From Crocodylus rhombifer (lineage: Eukaryota > Chordata > Crocodylia > Crocodylidae): a DNA stretch of 64,000 nt. Shown one piece after another: positions 12,750 through 24,159 of the stretch. Every line of letters starts with the position of its first letter. Position 1 is the stretch's first letter. The stretch is from the NCBI GenBank assembly GCA_038503035.1, contig JAVSML010024323.1, positions 372,001 through 436,000 of the forward strand. Reading direction: 5' to 3'. A program made the translations under genes and the position numbers. Under the pieces are notes generated by a model. That model saw nothing but the letters and a program-made list of their open reading frames with translations, had not been told where the DNA came from and searched no databases.

Positions 12750-14547
12750 TCAGTCAGATCTTAGCCTCCCTGCTACAAGTACTGGCCTGATTCAGCCCCT
12801 CACTTACTGGGAAGTAGAAAGTGACTAGCAAGCTTATTTCAAATGGTCACACTGGCCATTACTGACACAGGCAACCAGCTGCTGAAACTTGCAATGATCA
12901 GTGTTCAGAGAGATTCCCTTACATCACAGGATACTGCCAAAGTCATGAGAGAGCACACAGTTACAGAACATACACTTTTTATAGCACTATAAAGTTATAG
13001 TGCTCTTAAACATGACAGAAGTGCAATGTTTGGTAGTGGGGAAGAGGGGTGGATGCCGAGCCTCCCTGCATTTTCCAGCCTAGGCAACAGGGGGCACTCT
13101 GCAGCCTCTGGGGCTTCTCCACTGGTCAGAAATTGGACCAGCAAACAGAAGTTATTTAAAGTGCTATAAGTTGCTAAAGTGCTGTAAACTACAGAGTTTA
13201 AAATTGAATACCTCATTTAACAAGGGTTAATTTAAAGTCTGTGCCCATTTTTAAAGCACTGTAATGCTGTGCACTTTTGTTAAGTCACAGCAATAAAGTG
13301 TTTTTGAAGGGAAAAAAGCAACTTCTGTACACACCCATGGTTGCCATATACTGAAGAGCTCAGACTACATCTGCATGTCATAACATAATTGTCAGGATCC
13401 AATCTCTTGAATCATCTGGTCATCAGGGTGAAGAGTTTTAATAGAAAGGTTGAGTCAAACCATGCATTAACAGGAGTAACTAAATCAGTAACAAGATAAA
13501 TTCATTATTAAATATCAGGGTTTCATATAGGAATTGAAAACCTGAGTAAAAAAATATCTATAGAATAAATTATTATAGAATACTGCTGGCTTTGGCCTTG
13601 CTTCTCTCAATCAAAAGAATGGTTTAGGTAATGGTTAAAACAGCACTGAGAAACTATCTGTTGAGTGCTGCGTATGACTTGGACAACTTGTTTATCTTTT
13701 CTGTTTAGGTTATCTACATATAAAATTGATCTAACTTTTCCCCTTATCAAAGAGACTGAAACTGAATTAAGTGATCTTTGTAAGTTACCAAACAGTAGAA
13801 CTGGATGGAAAATGATTTATCAGTTTATCATGGGGGGAAAAATTCTGTCCAAAACAGGGATGGAAGTAAAAATTTTGAAAAATTTCAAAAACTAAAAATC
13901 AGGAAAAAAAATTACATCAATTAAAACACTCATTTTTTAATATTTACAAGTTTTTTTCTTTTGCATTCAATCTTTTAGAATTTTTTAAATATTTTGGACA
14001 AGTTCAACATCTTTTGTTTGCTAACTTGATAAACACATCAAAACTGATTAATTCCCATGAACACTTTTCCCCCCAATGAACTGTCATTTTCCAATAAAAA
14101 ACATTTTGTTGAAAAAGCCCTTGGCAGCTTTCAAAAGAATGTACAATATGCTGTAAAAGGAAGATATAATTATTTTATTCATTAATTTGCAACACACTGG
14201 AAAGGCCCTACTGAAAAACCTAAAATACAAAGATTCTTTTCTTTGTAAACACTTTTTCTTTTGCTTTATTCATAAATAAAGGAGGTATGACTTGACCTGA
14301 CCTGTCAATCATATTTCAAGCAGAAGATGCTAGTCCTATCATAGCAAAGGTAAATGCCACTGTAAACAGAAACATTACACTAATGAAATGAGGGACCAGA
14401 CATAAATCTTCATACATATAGACAGTCTGAAAGGGTTAATGCATGACCTAAGCATATATTTTTCAAAGCAATGTACTGAGTACATTCCTATTTTTTGCTC
14501 AATGGGAAAATTTCTTTCTGCAAGCATATCACAAAATGATGCATGCA
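12750..14547. other. AT-rich intergenic, no gene seen
   Basis: No coding region is supported. The frames at 12995-13216 and 13665-13895 have no family features. A CTCF-like motif at 13084-13102 is listed separately. Confidence 0.5.
13084..13102 (+). promoter_or_regulatory. Possible CTCF-type motif
   Basis: GCAACAGGGGGCACTCTGC resembles the vertebrate CTCF core (CCASCAGGGGGCRCT). One match in 64 kb can easily be chance. No occupancy or conservation can be judged here. Confidence 0.3.
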
Positions 14548-15480
14548 GATTCACAGAAGTTTAGGGCTGGAAGGGACCTTGTGAGATCATTGGGTCCAGC
14601 CCACCTGCTCTGGGCAGGTAAGACCACAGGGGTCAAATAACCCAGCAGTCAAATAACCCACTCTCATTTGGAAAATCTGCAAGGTAGGTGCCTGCACCAC
14701 CCCCACTGGGAGTCTATTCTAGAGTCTGTCCACACGAACCGTGAAGAAGTTTTTCCTTGTATCCAGTCTGAAACCTCCTAGGAGGTTATGACTGATGTTC
14801 CTGGTTTTTCCCTGGGGCATTTTGGTGAATAGTTCTTTGCCTATCCTCTGATGCTCACCCCTGATATATTTGTAAGTTGCCAAATCCCTCCCCCAAATCT
14901 TCTCTTTTATTGACTGAACAGTCCCATATCTGTCAGCCTTTCCTCATATAGCTTGCTCTTCAGGCCTCTAATAATACACGTGGCTCTTCTCTGGACTCTC
15001 AAGGTTCTCCACGTCCTTCTTTAAGTGTGGCACCCAGAACTGGACTTAGTACTCTGCCTGCAGCCTCACCAATGCTGAGTAGAGCAGGAGAATAACTTCC
15101 TTAGTTTTGCTTGAGGTGCATCATTTGACGCATGCCAGCATATTGTTTGCTCTGCTAACTGCAGCACCACCCTGGTGGCTCATATTCATTTGGTGGTCAT
15201 TTATGACCCCCAGGTCCCTTTCAGATGTGGTGCTAGCTAGTATAACACCACCAAGTCTGTAAGTTTGTTGTGGATTTCTTGTCCCCAGATGGAGCACTTT
15301 ATACTTCTCAGTGTTGAACAGCATCTGGTTCTGGTCTGCCATTTCTAACTAATCTATCTAGGTTTGCCTAGGTCATCAGCCTATCCTGATGCATGGGCAC
15401 ACTTCATCACAGCTTAGTGTTAGCAGGAAATTTTGCCACTGTGCTTTTCACCCCCACATCCAAATCATTGATGCAAAATG
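14548..15480 (-). mobile_element. CR1 LINE, truncated
   Basis: The 3' end is at 14548 (AGATTCACAGAAGTTTAGGG as seen on the plus strand). RT thumb and palm follow in antisense. Minus-strand 15342-15121 encodes FNTEKYKVLHLG, RDLGVINDHQMNMSHQ and SRANNMLACVK, which are typical CR1 RT C-terminal blocks. The match continues with gaps to about 15480 (CACCCCCACATCCAAATCATTGATG, antisense of the region around motif B). Many frame breaks are present. Confidence 0.85.
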
Positions 15481-15863
15481 TATGTATTGCCATTTTTATC
15501 ACCAAATATTTTTTAGTCTGTTGGATTTTAACCAAGTTTGGACTACTTCCATTTCAAAATTTACACCGTGACAGCTGCATTAATCATATAAGTCATTTAC
15601 TATCACCCCACTCCCTTTTGGGCTGACTTTTGCTATTGTCCAAAAACAGCACAAATGTTTATGACAAATTTTGCAACAGAATATTATGTACTGTATTAAT
15701 GAGTTAACTATGTGATCCAAATTATTCAGCCAAACTCAGATTCTCCATAGTCTAATACCTCTTGCAGCATAGCATCATGTGAAGGATGGACACATGTGCT
15801 CTGCTGCAGTTATATTTTGTTTGTTAAAATGATAATTAAGATGCCAATCCAAGGTCCAAATCT
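15481..15863. other. Spacer between two CR1 fragments
   Basis: AT-rich sequence with no recognisable feature. Confidence 0.5.
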
Positions 15864-16115
15864 AGATTTGTAGATTGTAAGGCTGGAAAGGATCTTGGAA
15901 GATCATTGGGTCCAGCCCCTGGCACTAAGCAGGAAAGATAACTGGGGGTCAGGTGACCCCAGCATAGTGACTGTCTAGTCTCCTCTTGAAGATTTCTAGG
16001 GTAGGCAATTGTACCACCTCTGAAGAGAGCTTATTCCACAGTCTGGACACCCTGACTATGAAGAAGTTTTTCCTAATGTTGAGCCTGAATCGGTCTTCTA
16101 GGAGTTTGTGGAAAA
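15864..16115 (-). mobile_element. CR1 LINE 3' fragment
   Basis: A short 3'-end piece. It has the 3' UTR (GGTCCAGCCCC..GCAGGAAAG) and the antisense of the last approximately 50 residues of ORF2 (FRLNIRKNFFIVRVSRLWNKL .. FKRRLDSHYAGV). It stops near 16115, where unrelated sequence starts. Confidence 0.85.
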
Positions 16116-17064
16116 TGTCCTGCTTCCTGGAGGTGGCAGTGGCATAGGGTGCTGGCTGAAGGGGATGGGGGGAAAAAAGCAAGCTTCCCCTCATCCCCCT
16201 CCACTCCTAGGAGGCAGTATAGGGTGGTGGGTGGTGGTGCTCCATCCCTGCTCCCTTCCACCTCCCTCCCCAATCATTCCTGATGGACAATTGGCTAGTT
16301 ATCCAATAAATACTATTAAATTACATTTCAGCAGAATTTTCGTGGAAAATCAGCAGCCAACTACCTACCCATTCCATCATTCAGGAACTAACCCACAGCC
16401 CTCTCCCAAAGCTCTATCAAACTGAACTCTTTCACCAGTAGAGTAACTTCAGACTTGGGGGAAGGGCATGCCAGCCACAGGAGTTAGAGGGGGCATCAGA
16501 ATGGCAGGCCCCAGGGAGCTTGCACCACTTTAGAGGGAGAGCTAATGCCAAGGTAACAGCATGGGAACTCATGTTGGCATTGCTGCTTCAGCATATACCC
16601 CTGTCTTTTTACAGCAATCAAGTGGGGCAGCAAGTTCTGAAGTCCTACACTCGTCATGGATTGCCCTGCCAATTATTACCTCTGTTTTACAATGAAGGTA
16701 AGGAGGAGGAAGTATACCTGGTCATCCAGCTGACTGCAGTTCTGGCAGTTCCTCTGGGTAACCTGGTCTTAAGCCAGCTGAGACTTTATGGGTTATAACC
16801 AACACCATAAACTCCAGCTAGAGACTCATGGGGAGCCAGGTCAGATCCCAGAAACCATGCCATAGGTTGCTGTCTTTGTACCAGCTTCCCTCTATAAATG
16901 GTTCTATTGCATAGCAGTAGGTGGGTCAAGTGGGGCACCAATTCAGAGCGGGAATCCTCAGAGGCCCAGGACTCCAAACCTGGGTGAGAGAGGTGAGAGA
17001 GCAGTACACCTCTCCGGAGGCTGACATTGGCTCCAAAGATAAGCAGCTTGAAACCCAAAGATAA
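16116..17064. other. Mixed unclassified sequence around a MITE
   Basis: No gene is seen. The segment at 16136 (CAGTGGCATAGGG) resembles a MITE terminus but has no identified partner. Apart from the MITE at 16436-16603, the rest is unclassified. Confidence 0.4.
16436..16603. mobile_element. Short hAT-like MITE, same end type as 4833-5116
   Basis: The left end is CAGTAGAGTAACTTCAG. The right end reverse-complemented is CAGGGGTATATGCTG. Flanks are TCTTTCAC on the left and TCTTTTTAC on the right, consistent with a decayed 8-bp duplication. The first 12 bases are identical to the left end of the 4833 element. Confidence 0.5.
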
Positions 17065-18893
17065 GCAGCTATGGTGGGGGGCAGGGAAGAGTGAGGTAAG
17101 AGAACCTTAACTGTAGGCATTTACTACAAGCCACTGAACCAAAGGGAGGAGCTGGATCTGGAGTTCTCTTGAGAACTGACAGAGGCCATGCATGCAAGAG
17201 ACTTGGCTCTCGTGGGTGACTTCGATTACCCAGACATAGATTGGGAGGAACAATTGGCTAGTTCAGATTGTTCATGCAGTTTCCTGACTGTGATTGAGGA
17301 GCTCTTTCTGACCCAGGAAGTACAAGGGCCAACCAGAGGTAACATCCGCTTAGACTTGGTCTTGAGTAAGGGAGATGATCTGGTGTGTGGCTTGAACATT
17401 GAGGGTAACCTGGGTGACAGTGACCATGAAATTATCAGGTTCACCATCTGCCACCAGGTCGACAAACCAACAAGCAGGACTGAAGTCCTGGACTTCAAAA
17501 ATGCTGGCTTCAACAGGCTCAGAGGATTGGTAGGGTAGGCAGTGTGGGACTAGGACTGGGAGGCAAATAGGGTGCATGAAGAATGCTCATTGCTCAAGGA
17601 TATGATTGGTGAAGCACAAAAGAAAACTGTTCCTGCAAAGAAGAAAGATAGTAGAAGGGCTGGCAAGCCCTCCTGGCTTAATAGGGACATTGCAGTCCTC
17701 TTAAAAAAGAAAAAAGAGATGTACGCACAGTGGAAGCTAGGGACAGTGCTCAAGGAGGACTATATATTAGTGGCCAGCACTTGTAGGGAAATGATCAGGA
17801 AAGCCAAGGCGGTGACTGAGTTTGTTAGCCACAGGAGTCAGGGACAATTAGAAGTCCTTCTTTAGGTATGTAGGCAGTAGAAGGAAAACAAATAGAATTG
17901 TGGGACCTGCTTAACACCTCAGGACAGCTGGTAATCGACATTCAGACAAAACTGAACTCCTGAATGCCCACTTTGCTTCGGTATTTCACCAGACCAAGGG
18001 GAAAGATAAGAGAGATAAGGCTCATAAGGGACATGCCAGGAATGGCAGCCTCCCCACTGTGAATGCTGAGTGGGTGCAATACCAACTAGAAAAGCAAGAC
18101 ATTTATAAGTCAGCAGGACTGGATGGACTTCATCCGACAATGCTGAAGGAGCTGGCTGAGGTCATCATAGAACCCCTGGCAAAGCTCTTTCAGAATTTGT
18201 GGCACACAGGGGAAATCCCTGAGGATAGGAACAGGGCCAACATTGTCCCCATCTTCAAGAAGGGGAAGAGGGAGGACCCAGGCAACTATACGTCAATCAG
18301 TCTAACCTCTATCCAGGGAAAATCCTGGAAAAGCTCATTAAAGAATCTATGTGTGATACGCTCATGGAAGGTAAGATTCTGAATGACAGTCGGCATGGCT
18401 TTTGTCACAGGCAGGTCTTGTCTTACCAGTCTCATCTTTTATGACCAGGTCTCTCACCACCTGAACATGGGAGATGAGATAGACTTTATATATCTAGACT
18501 TCCAAAAGGCTTTTGATCTACTATCCATGATACACTTGTGGGAAAACTAGAAGATTGTGGGCTCAGCTGCTCGATGGTTCAGTGGGTGGGAAACTGACTA
18601 TAGGGTAGGACCCAGAGAGTTCTCATGAATGGATCTGTCTTGTCCTGGTATGTAGTGGCCAGTGGTGTTCCTCAGGGGTCCATGCTTAGACCAGTGCTTT
18701 TCAACATCTTTATCGATGGTTTGGATGGAGGAGTGAAAAGCTTGCTGGCCAAGTTTGCGGAAGAAGCCAAGTTATGGGATGGTGTGGTCACACCAGAAGA
18801 TAGGTTGCAGACACAGGTGGATCTGGACAGGCTACAGAGTTGGGGAGACTGGAATGAGATGTAGTTTAACACTTCTAAGTGCAATGTGCTCCA
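17065..18893 (+). mobile_element. CR1 LINE, truncated at both ends
   Basis: It starts inside the endonuclease domain and runs to just after RT motif C, then breaks off at about 18893 in the TSKCNVL segment. The remaining RT and the 3' UTR are missing. Loss of the 3' end is unusual for a target-primed insertion, which always includes the 3' terminus, so a later deletion is implied. Confidence 0.88.
17188..18864 (+). pseudogene. CR1 ORF2 remnant with mutated active site
   Basis: The endonuclease part at 17188-17538 has GDFDYPDIDW, IRLDLVLSKGDD and GDSDHEIIRF, keeping the SDH catalytic signature. A TAG stop follows. The linker (17572-17865) and RT fingers (18059-18382, ending in YTSISLTSIQGK) lie in shifted frames. 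Motif A is recognisable near 18485-18525 (IYLDFQKAFD). Motif B is SGVPQGSMLRPVLFNIF (18661-18711). Motif C has become FAEEAKLWD, so both catalytic aspartates of FADDTKLWG are replaced. The copy is inactive on several independent counts. Confidence 0.88.
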
Positions 18894-18936
18894 GAAACAG
18901 CATGTGACAGGGAGCAGCAGAAACAGCATGTGACAG
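18892..18936 (+). repeat. 19-bp direct repeat at CR1 breakpoint
   Basis: CAGAAACAGCATGTGACAG occurs at 18892-18910 and again at 18918-18936, separated by GGAGCAG. It sits exactly where the CR1 loses its 3' part, so it probably marks the repair junction of a deletion. Confidence 0.85.
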
Positions 18937-21381
18937 ACTAAAGCAAGAACCTAGCACCACCCACCCCACCTCGCTAAGAAATGTGCCCAACCCACAGCAG
19001 TTTTTGTTGATCCCAGATAGGTCTCATCAGCCATATTCAGACCCACAAAATAGGACAATCATGGCAGACAATCATCTTCAAGTATGAGGGACTGCTGTGG
19101 ATGATGATGATACTGAGCAGAATTTCATTCAGCTTACTTAATTCTCCCATCTTGATTCCATAATTGGACAATTCTGATGTGGAAGCATTTACACAATGGT
19201 GAAAATGAAATTTCCCATTCTTTATTAAGTATTTTGAGATTTTAGGCCATATGACACCCAGCTGCTGCTGCTACTGTACCATTAATATTATTATTTGTTT
19301 TAGCCTTTCCCCATCAGTTAGTCCTTCCTACCCATTAATCTTTGTACCTTGTTACACGAAAATTTTGGGCTGTTCTTGGTGTTCTTAACACCAGGATTGC
19401 CCACACTTTAACACTGGACTAGTTGTAAGTACTCATTAGGTGGCTCAAACTTACACCACTCCAGGGCACCACTTCATTTTAGGCTATACCTTAATGTAAA
19501 CACTCCACCCACCACCCCTCCTGTGCTGGCCTGGATTGGGCCCCCTACCTCTCCAGCACTCCAGATTCCCACTCACTGCCCCCTCATACTGCCTCCCCTT
19601 ACTTGTTGCTGCCCATGCTGTCTGCCCTGAGGGAGCTGGCAGGGAAAAGTTAACCTGCTTGCCAGGTTGCTGCCACTACCACCACGGCTTTCTGGACTGG
19701 GCTTAGTTCTCCAGTCCCCTGCTGGCCTGCAGTGTGACTGCTCCAAACTCAAGCTAGCACTAACACTGGCTCACAGTGTAAGGTATAATACATTTGTGTG
19801 GCCCACAGAGTAAGGAATAACAAGGGCCTTCTGTTCCCTTTATTCCACCCGTCTTACCAATGAATTTTAGGTATTAAACTGCCCAAAAGTATAGCAGAAG
19901 AAGCACAGGATGTGCCTTTTCAAAAAACTTTGATCAGAAGCGGACATTATTTTATTCACTTTTGTAGTGTACAATATCTTTACATATATCATCCAAAACA
20001 ATCACGGGCTTTTTTTTCCCCATTGTCTCTCATTATAAGCTTACAGATGATGATCTTAAAATACAGAGAAAGACTTGGTAAGGACATGGCAGAAAAATAC
20101 AGAGTGGGGAAAAATGTAAACAGAAAAAAAGGAAAATAATTTAGAATAGAAAATTCACAATTTAAAGGTTAACAGAGGAAAGGTGAGGGAGAGGGAATGA
20201 CTTTGCCAAAACAGAAAAACGAGAGAGAAGGAAACTAAAGAGAAATAAAATAGATAATTTAAGAATTATGCAGAATATGGAAAAGTAGAAAAAAAAATCC
20301 ATTATCAGGCCAAGACTTGAAGCACAGAGGCAACTGTTCCTATCTGTACTTCAGGGCCTGAAATAATTCCCTTTTTGTAATTTCCTTTTTTTAATCCTAT
20401 CAATTGAAGCTGTCACTATGAATGCAATAGCAAGTATCCCAATCACAATATCAAAGACTTTTCTCTGACACTCATTGAAATAACATTAATGGCTGCTCGC
20501 TAAGGGTAGTATATTTAAATTTTCTCATACAATATTGCAGCTCCTCTTTAGTCAGGTATCAAGCTGCTATTTCACGCTCTGCTTGTAAAATTATTAACAG
20601 TTGGCCTAACATAAGATCAAACTGGAGTATGATTTGCTAGAATAAAACAATGCTTAATATGACTGTTTCCCAGCCTATTAAGTACTTACCTACTTTATGT
20701 GTTGCAAGTATCAGAATTGGCCTTTAAGCAAAGTGGGATTTAGGGATAAAACTGAGGACTCAATTCAGAACAATTTTGAACTTTAGTAATATTTAAAATC
20801 CAAATCCAGATCCAGCAGCAAATTCACGAGTGTCATCTGTTTATAATGGCTAAGCTAAAGACCACATACTGGTGATCTAAGTCTCATTTCTTCTTCGTTC
20901 CAAGTTAGCACTGTAAGCAGGCCAATCAGGAAGTCAATAATATGCCATAAAGCTTGGTTTCCATCCCTGTACTAAGCTATGAGTTTTTCATTGTTATGTC
21001 TTATAAGGACTTGAACTCCATTTATATGAGACAGTACAAACATGGAACAATAATACAGTCCACGCCTCAAATAAATTACGAGTGTTGAAATGACTGATAC
21101 ATTGCACTAGTTTCTCTGTCCATTAAATAGATTTTATCTTAATTCTAAAATGGAAATGATGACAACAGACAGCTGCAACTGGCTAATACTTCACATCCTC
21201 TTGATATACTACTTTTTAAAGGTAATGAGTACTGTGAAACCTGTGAGTTCTCAAGGGTATTTTGAGGATACCTGCCCAGTTAGACCAATTTCATTCTTGG
21301 TGTAACTCAGGGTATTCATCTGATTAATTGTGAATAGTATTTCAATCCCAGACCATCTGTAATGTGCATGTGTTTTAATAA
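18937..21381. other. Unclassified intergenic stretch
   Basis: No gene is seen. The first approximately 150 bases (18940-19120, containing GATCCCAGATAGGTCTCATC and ending in a GATGATGATGATAC run) look like part of an older repeat that I cannot name. Positions 19500-19790 are GC-rich and unclassified. The frame at 19912-20139 has no features. Confidence 0.45.
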
Positions 21382-21565
21382 CAGAATCATAACTTTAGAA
21401 ATGAAAACAGTCTAAGTGTCATCTTGTCTCTCCCTTTGCAAATGAATGATTGTTCTCCACATACTCTCCAGTGAACCATCATTTAGTTTAGCTTTAAATA
21501 ATTCAAATGCTGGGGCCTCCACTACTTGCCTTGGTAGCATAAGCTGATTAAGGCATTTTGTGTAT
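21382..21565 (-). mobile_element. Ancient CR1/L3-like 3' fragment
   Basis: Plus-strand text CAGAATCATAAC..CTCCAGTG..TTTAGTTTAGCTTTAAATAATTCAAATGC..GGGGCCTCCACTACTTGCC resembles the antisense 3' region of old amniote CR1/L3 LINEs (the block normally reading as a Q/N-rich C-terminus ahead of the 3' UTR). It is highly diverged, so the family call is tentative. Confidence 0.5.
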
Positions 21566-22247
21566 CATGTTATTAAGCAGAAAAGCAGTATGTTGTACTG
21601 AAGACCTGACTGCTTTATAAAGTGAAGATCATAAAGTATTCGAGGGAGACCTAAGACTCCATGGACACTCTTGATGATAAAGGTGAACCCTGGAAAGACA
21701 GGCATTACAGCCCAACTAAAAAATGGGGCTGCTTTCTTAAGGCAGCCTTCCAAAGGACCAAAAAGGGGAAAAGGAAAGGAGCTTTTTTGGAGTGAGAAGA
21801 CAGTAATTACTACCAGCTACCTAATATCCAAACAGAAATGAGCATTCTTGCTGCTACCTTTGCCACTATTTTTTTCTAAACCCTCCTTTTGTTAATCATT
21901 TTAATTTGACAAAAAAAAAGAGGTTGATCATCTCATTAATATTTTCTGTTCTATGAGAAAGAATTAAACCTCCCCTCCCCCGTATGTATTTTATCTAAGT
22001 AATCTGAGAGCCAAATACTTTTGTTTAACCAAGCCCTATTTGATTCAAGACAGGAAACCATGGAGCAAAGATGACTGGAGTGGTCATCGGCCAATAATGG
22101 CTGAATGCCTATAATACCAATGTCATTCCCACTACTGAACATGATCAGAACACAAGGTCCCTGCATGAGGCATTAGAAGGAGATTGTCACTGGGTTAGGC
22201 CAGTTCAGCAACACAGGTAGCTGAATTTATTGGATTTCCAATGTTAC
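21566..22247. other. AT-rich spacer
   Basis: No gene or repeat is recognised. Frames at 21565-21753 and 21951-22166 (minus) lack family features. Confidence 0.5.
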
Positions 22248-22940
22248 AGGGGTGCAGGTTGTAGCTGTGTTGGTCTAAGGATATAGGCAGAAAAGGTTCT
22301 TTGAGTGAATCTGATATCTTTTATTAGACAAACTTAAATAGTTGAAAAAAAAATTAGCAAGCTTTTGGGTTTAAAACCCTTCATCAGGCTGAGAAAGTCT
22401 CTGCAGTTGGCATGTGCTGTTCCTGGATGGAATGAATGTTAAAGAAGCCAGAGGCTGGGCTGGTATGCATATAAGACAGGCAGTCAGATGAAGATGTAAA
22501 CTGAGGAGTCAGTGGGTGAGAGACAGGCTGGGTGGGGAGGGAAGAGGTGGGTTGAATGTAGCAGTTCAATAGCGGAGAGGTACCTGGGGAATCAGATGTC
22601 AGGCAGCTTATAATGTGTCATAAATCCAATGTCTGTATTTAGTCCATGATTTTTTGTATCCAGGAGGTTGATGAAGTGGAGTTCATAGGCTCATCTGTGA
22701 GAAGTGTTTTGTAAGTTTCCTTTGAGGATTAGAACTGTGAGATTGGAGAGACAGTGGTTTTCTCGTGAGACATGTGCCCCCACAGTTAATTGGGTGTTCT
22801 TGTCTTTGATAGATTTCCGGTGTGCGTTCATTCTGGTGCGCAGTTGTTGTTTGCTTTCTCCTATGTATTTTCCATCAGGGCATTTGGATTTCCAAACCCA
22901 AACCTTGAATTTCCAATTGATTTTGCACATGTGAAAGGCC
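22248..22940 (-). mobile_element. Penelope-like element, 3' portion with GIY-YIG endonuclease
   Basis: The minus strand carries the end of a GIY-YIG endonuclease, then a non-coding tail. The tail contains AACCTCCTGGATACAAAAAA, CTGACATCTGATTCCCCAGG, a CT-rich spacer, CAGCCTGATGAAGGGTTTTA, AAGCTTGCT and TAATAAAAGATATC, and ends in CCAACACAGCTACAACC. The same tail occurs at 41164-41730, at 55375-56158 and partly at 10.7 kb, which defines a repeat family. The reverse transcriptase domain that should lie upstream is gone: a 5' truncation. Confidence 0.8.
22691..22930 (-). pseudogene. GIY-YIG endonuclease domain of a Penelope-like element
   Basis: The 79-residue frame reads through KCPDGKYIGESKQQLRTRMN, AHRKSIKDK, and GAHVSRENHCLSNLTVLILKG. 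This is the PLE GIY-YIG pattern: C..GKYIGE, then an R..R..AH segment, then H. The GIY tyrosine side lies in a diverged stretch (KFKVWVW), and the CxxC upstream is partly retained (C-K-I-N...C). In this family the domain nicks DNA to prime reverse transcription. Without the RT domain the copy is dead. It sits upstream of the tail on the same strand, as expected. Confidence 0.78.
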
Positions 22941-23833
22941 CACAGAATTGAAATCTTCTGTGGTCATGAAGGACTTAAGTTTGACAGCATGAGAAGCAAC
23001 CTTGAAGTTTCACACCAGTTAGGGAGTGCACAGAAGAATGTCCAATTAACCCTCAACTAATGATATATTTCAACTTATGCATAATTATGAGTCAACAGAT
23101 TACACTTGACAAGTCCTAAGTGGCTCTCTATACTGGAAAATGAAACTCCAAGTTATGAGACAGTGACACATTGTTTTTAAACCCTTTCTGAACTTTATGA
23201 TCAGCAAAGGAAACCCAAACACAAGGACCATGTATTACATAAGTAATCACATAAAATGGGCCCTTCTGTCTTGCCACAAAAATGGATTCATATGAATGCT
23301 GCTCAGAGCTATATATTCATAGCCTGTACCACCAAAGAGTTTATTGGAAGGGTAGAACTGTAGTATGCTAACATTATCGTATAGTGAGATTATTTTGGAT
23401 CTTCACTTTATACAAAGACCATCATGATACGACTTGCTGTGGCACTTTTGCCTCCAAATCACCTTTATCACAAAGGTTGCTATATCTGTCCAAAGGTAAG
23501 TGGTATGGATGAAGTGCTGTGCTAGTTTTAGTATGTGTTGCACATAGTCAAAATCTATCTGCATTTATAATATGGTCAGTGTTTTATTATTATTATTCTG
23601 TAGTGCTTAAGTATTTTGGCATCTTTATTTCTCCTGTACAATGATGGTAGTTGCACTGCTTTTTACTACCAAAATATAACCATGTGCAGTAAAGACAAAC
23701 TTGACAAAAGAAATATTATTTCATGTTGTATGTGTACAACATGTTATAGACACTCATTTTCTGAAAAAGATAAAAATAAAAAAAATGGGTATAACTAAGG
23801 TAACAAAAAAGGTTACATTTCTTAGAAATACCT
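22941..23833. other. AT-rich spacer, possibly diverged PLE at its left edge
   Basis: The first approximately 100 bases (antisense) could be heavily diverged PLE coding sequence upstream of the GIY-YIG domain, but I cannot prove it. The rest shows nothing. Confidence 0.4.
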
Positions 23834-23841
23834 CATATTAA

Positions 23842-24151
23842 CAGGGCCAGATTAACACTTTAGTGGGCCCTAGGCAAACAAACTTGTGGGTCCCAAGCCA
23901 GTTGAGACCCCCCCACTCCTCCCTGCATGGGCAGCCATCTGCAGGACATGAGTCTCAGAGCCGCTGCTAGGAAGCAGCTGCCACGCCAGTGAGGCTGGTG
24001 GAGGGGACGGGAAGGAAAGGGAAGGGAAGGTGGACAGGGCCATTCACTGCGCTGCCACTGAAGGAAGGATCGACCCACCCCCCCCTTACCCCACCCTACA
24101 ACTCAGGGTCCTAGGTATATGCCTAGTTTGCCTATGCATTAACTGTCCCTG
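23842..24151. mobile_element. hAT-like MITE (CAGGGCCAGATTAA ends)
   Basis: The left end is CAGGGCCAGATTAACAC..CCCTAGGCAAAC. The right end reverse-complemented is CAGGGACAGTTAATG..TAGGCAAAC. Flanks CATATTAA (23834-23841) and AATACTAA (24152-24159) match at 6 of 8 positions, consistent with an old 8-bp hAT duplication. The interior is GC-rich and non-coding. The end sequence is of a type common among vertebrate hAT MITEs. Confidence 0.72.
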
Positions 24152-24159
24152 AATACTAA

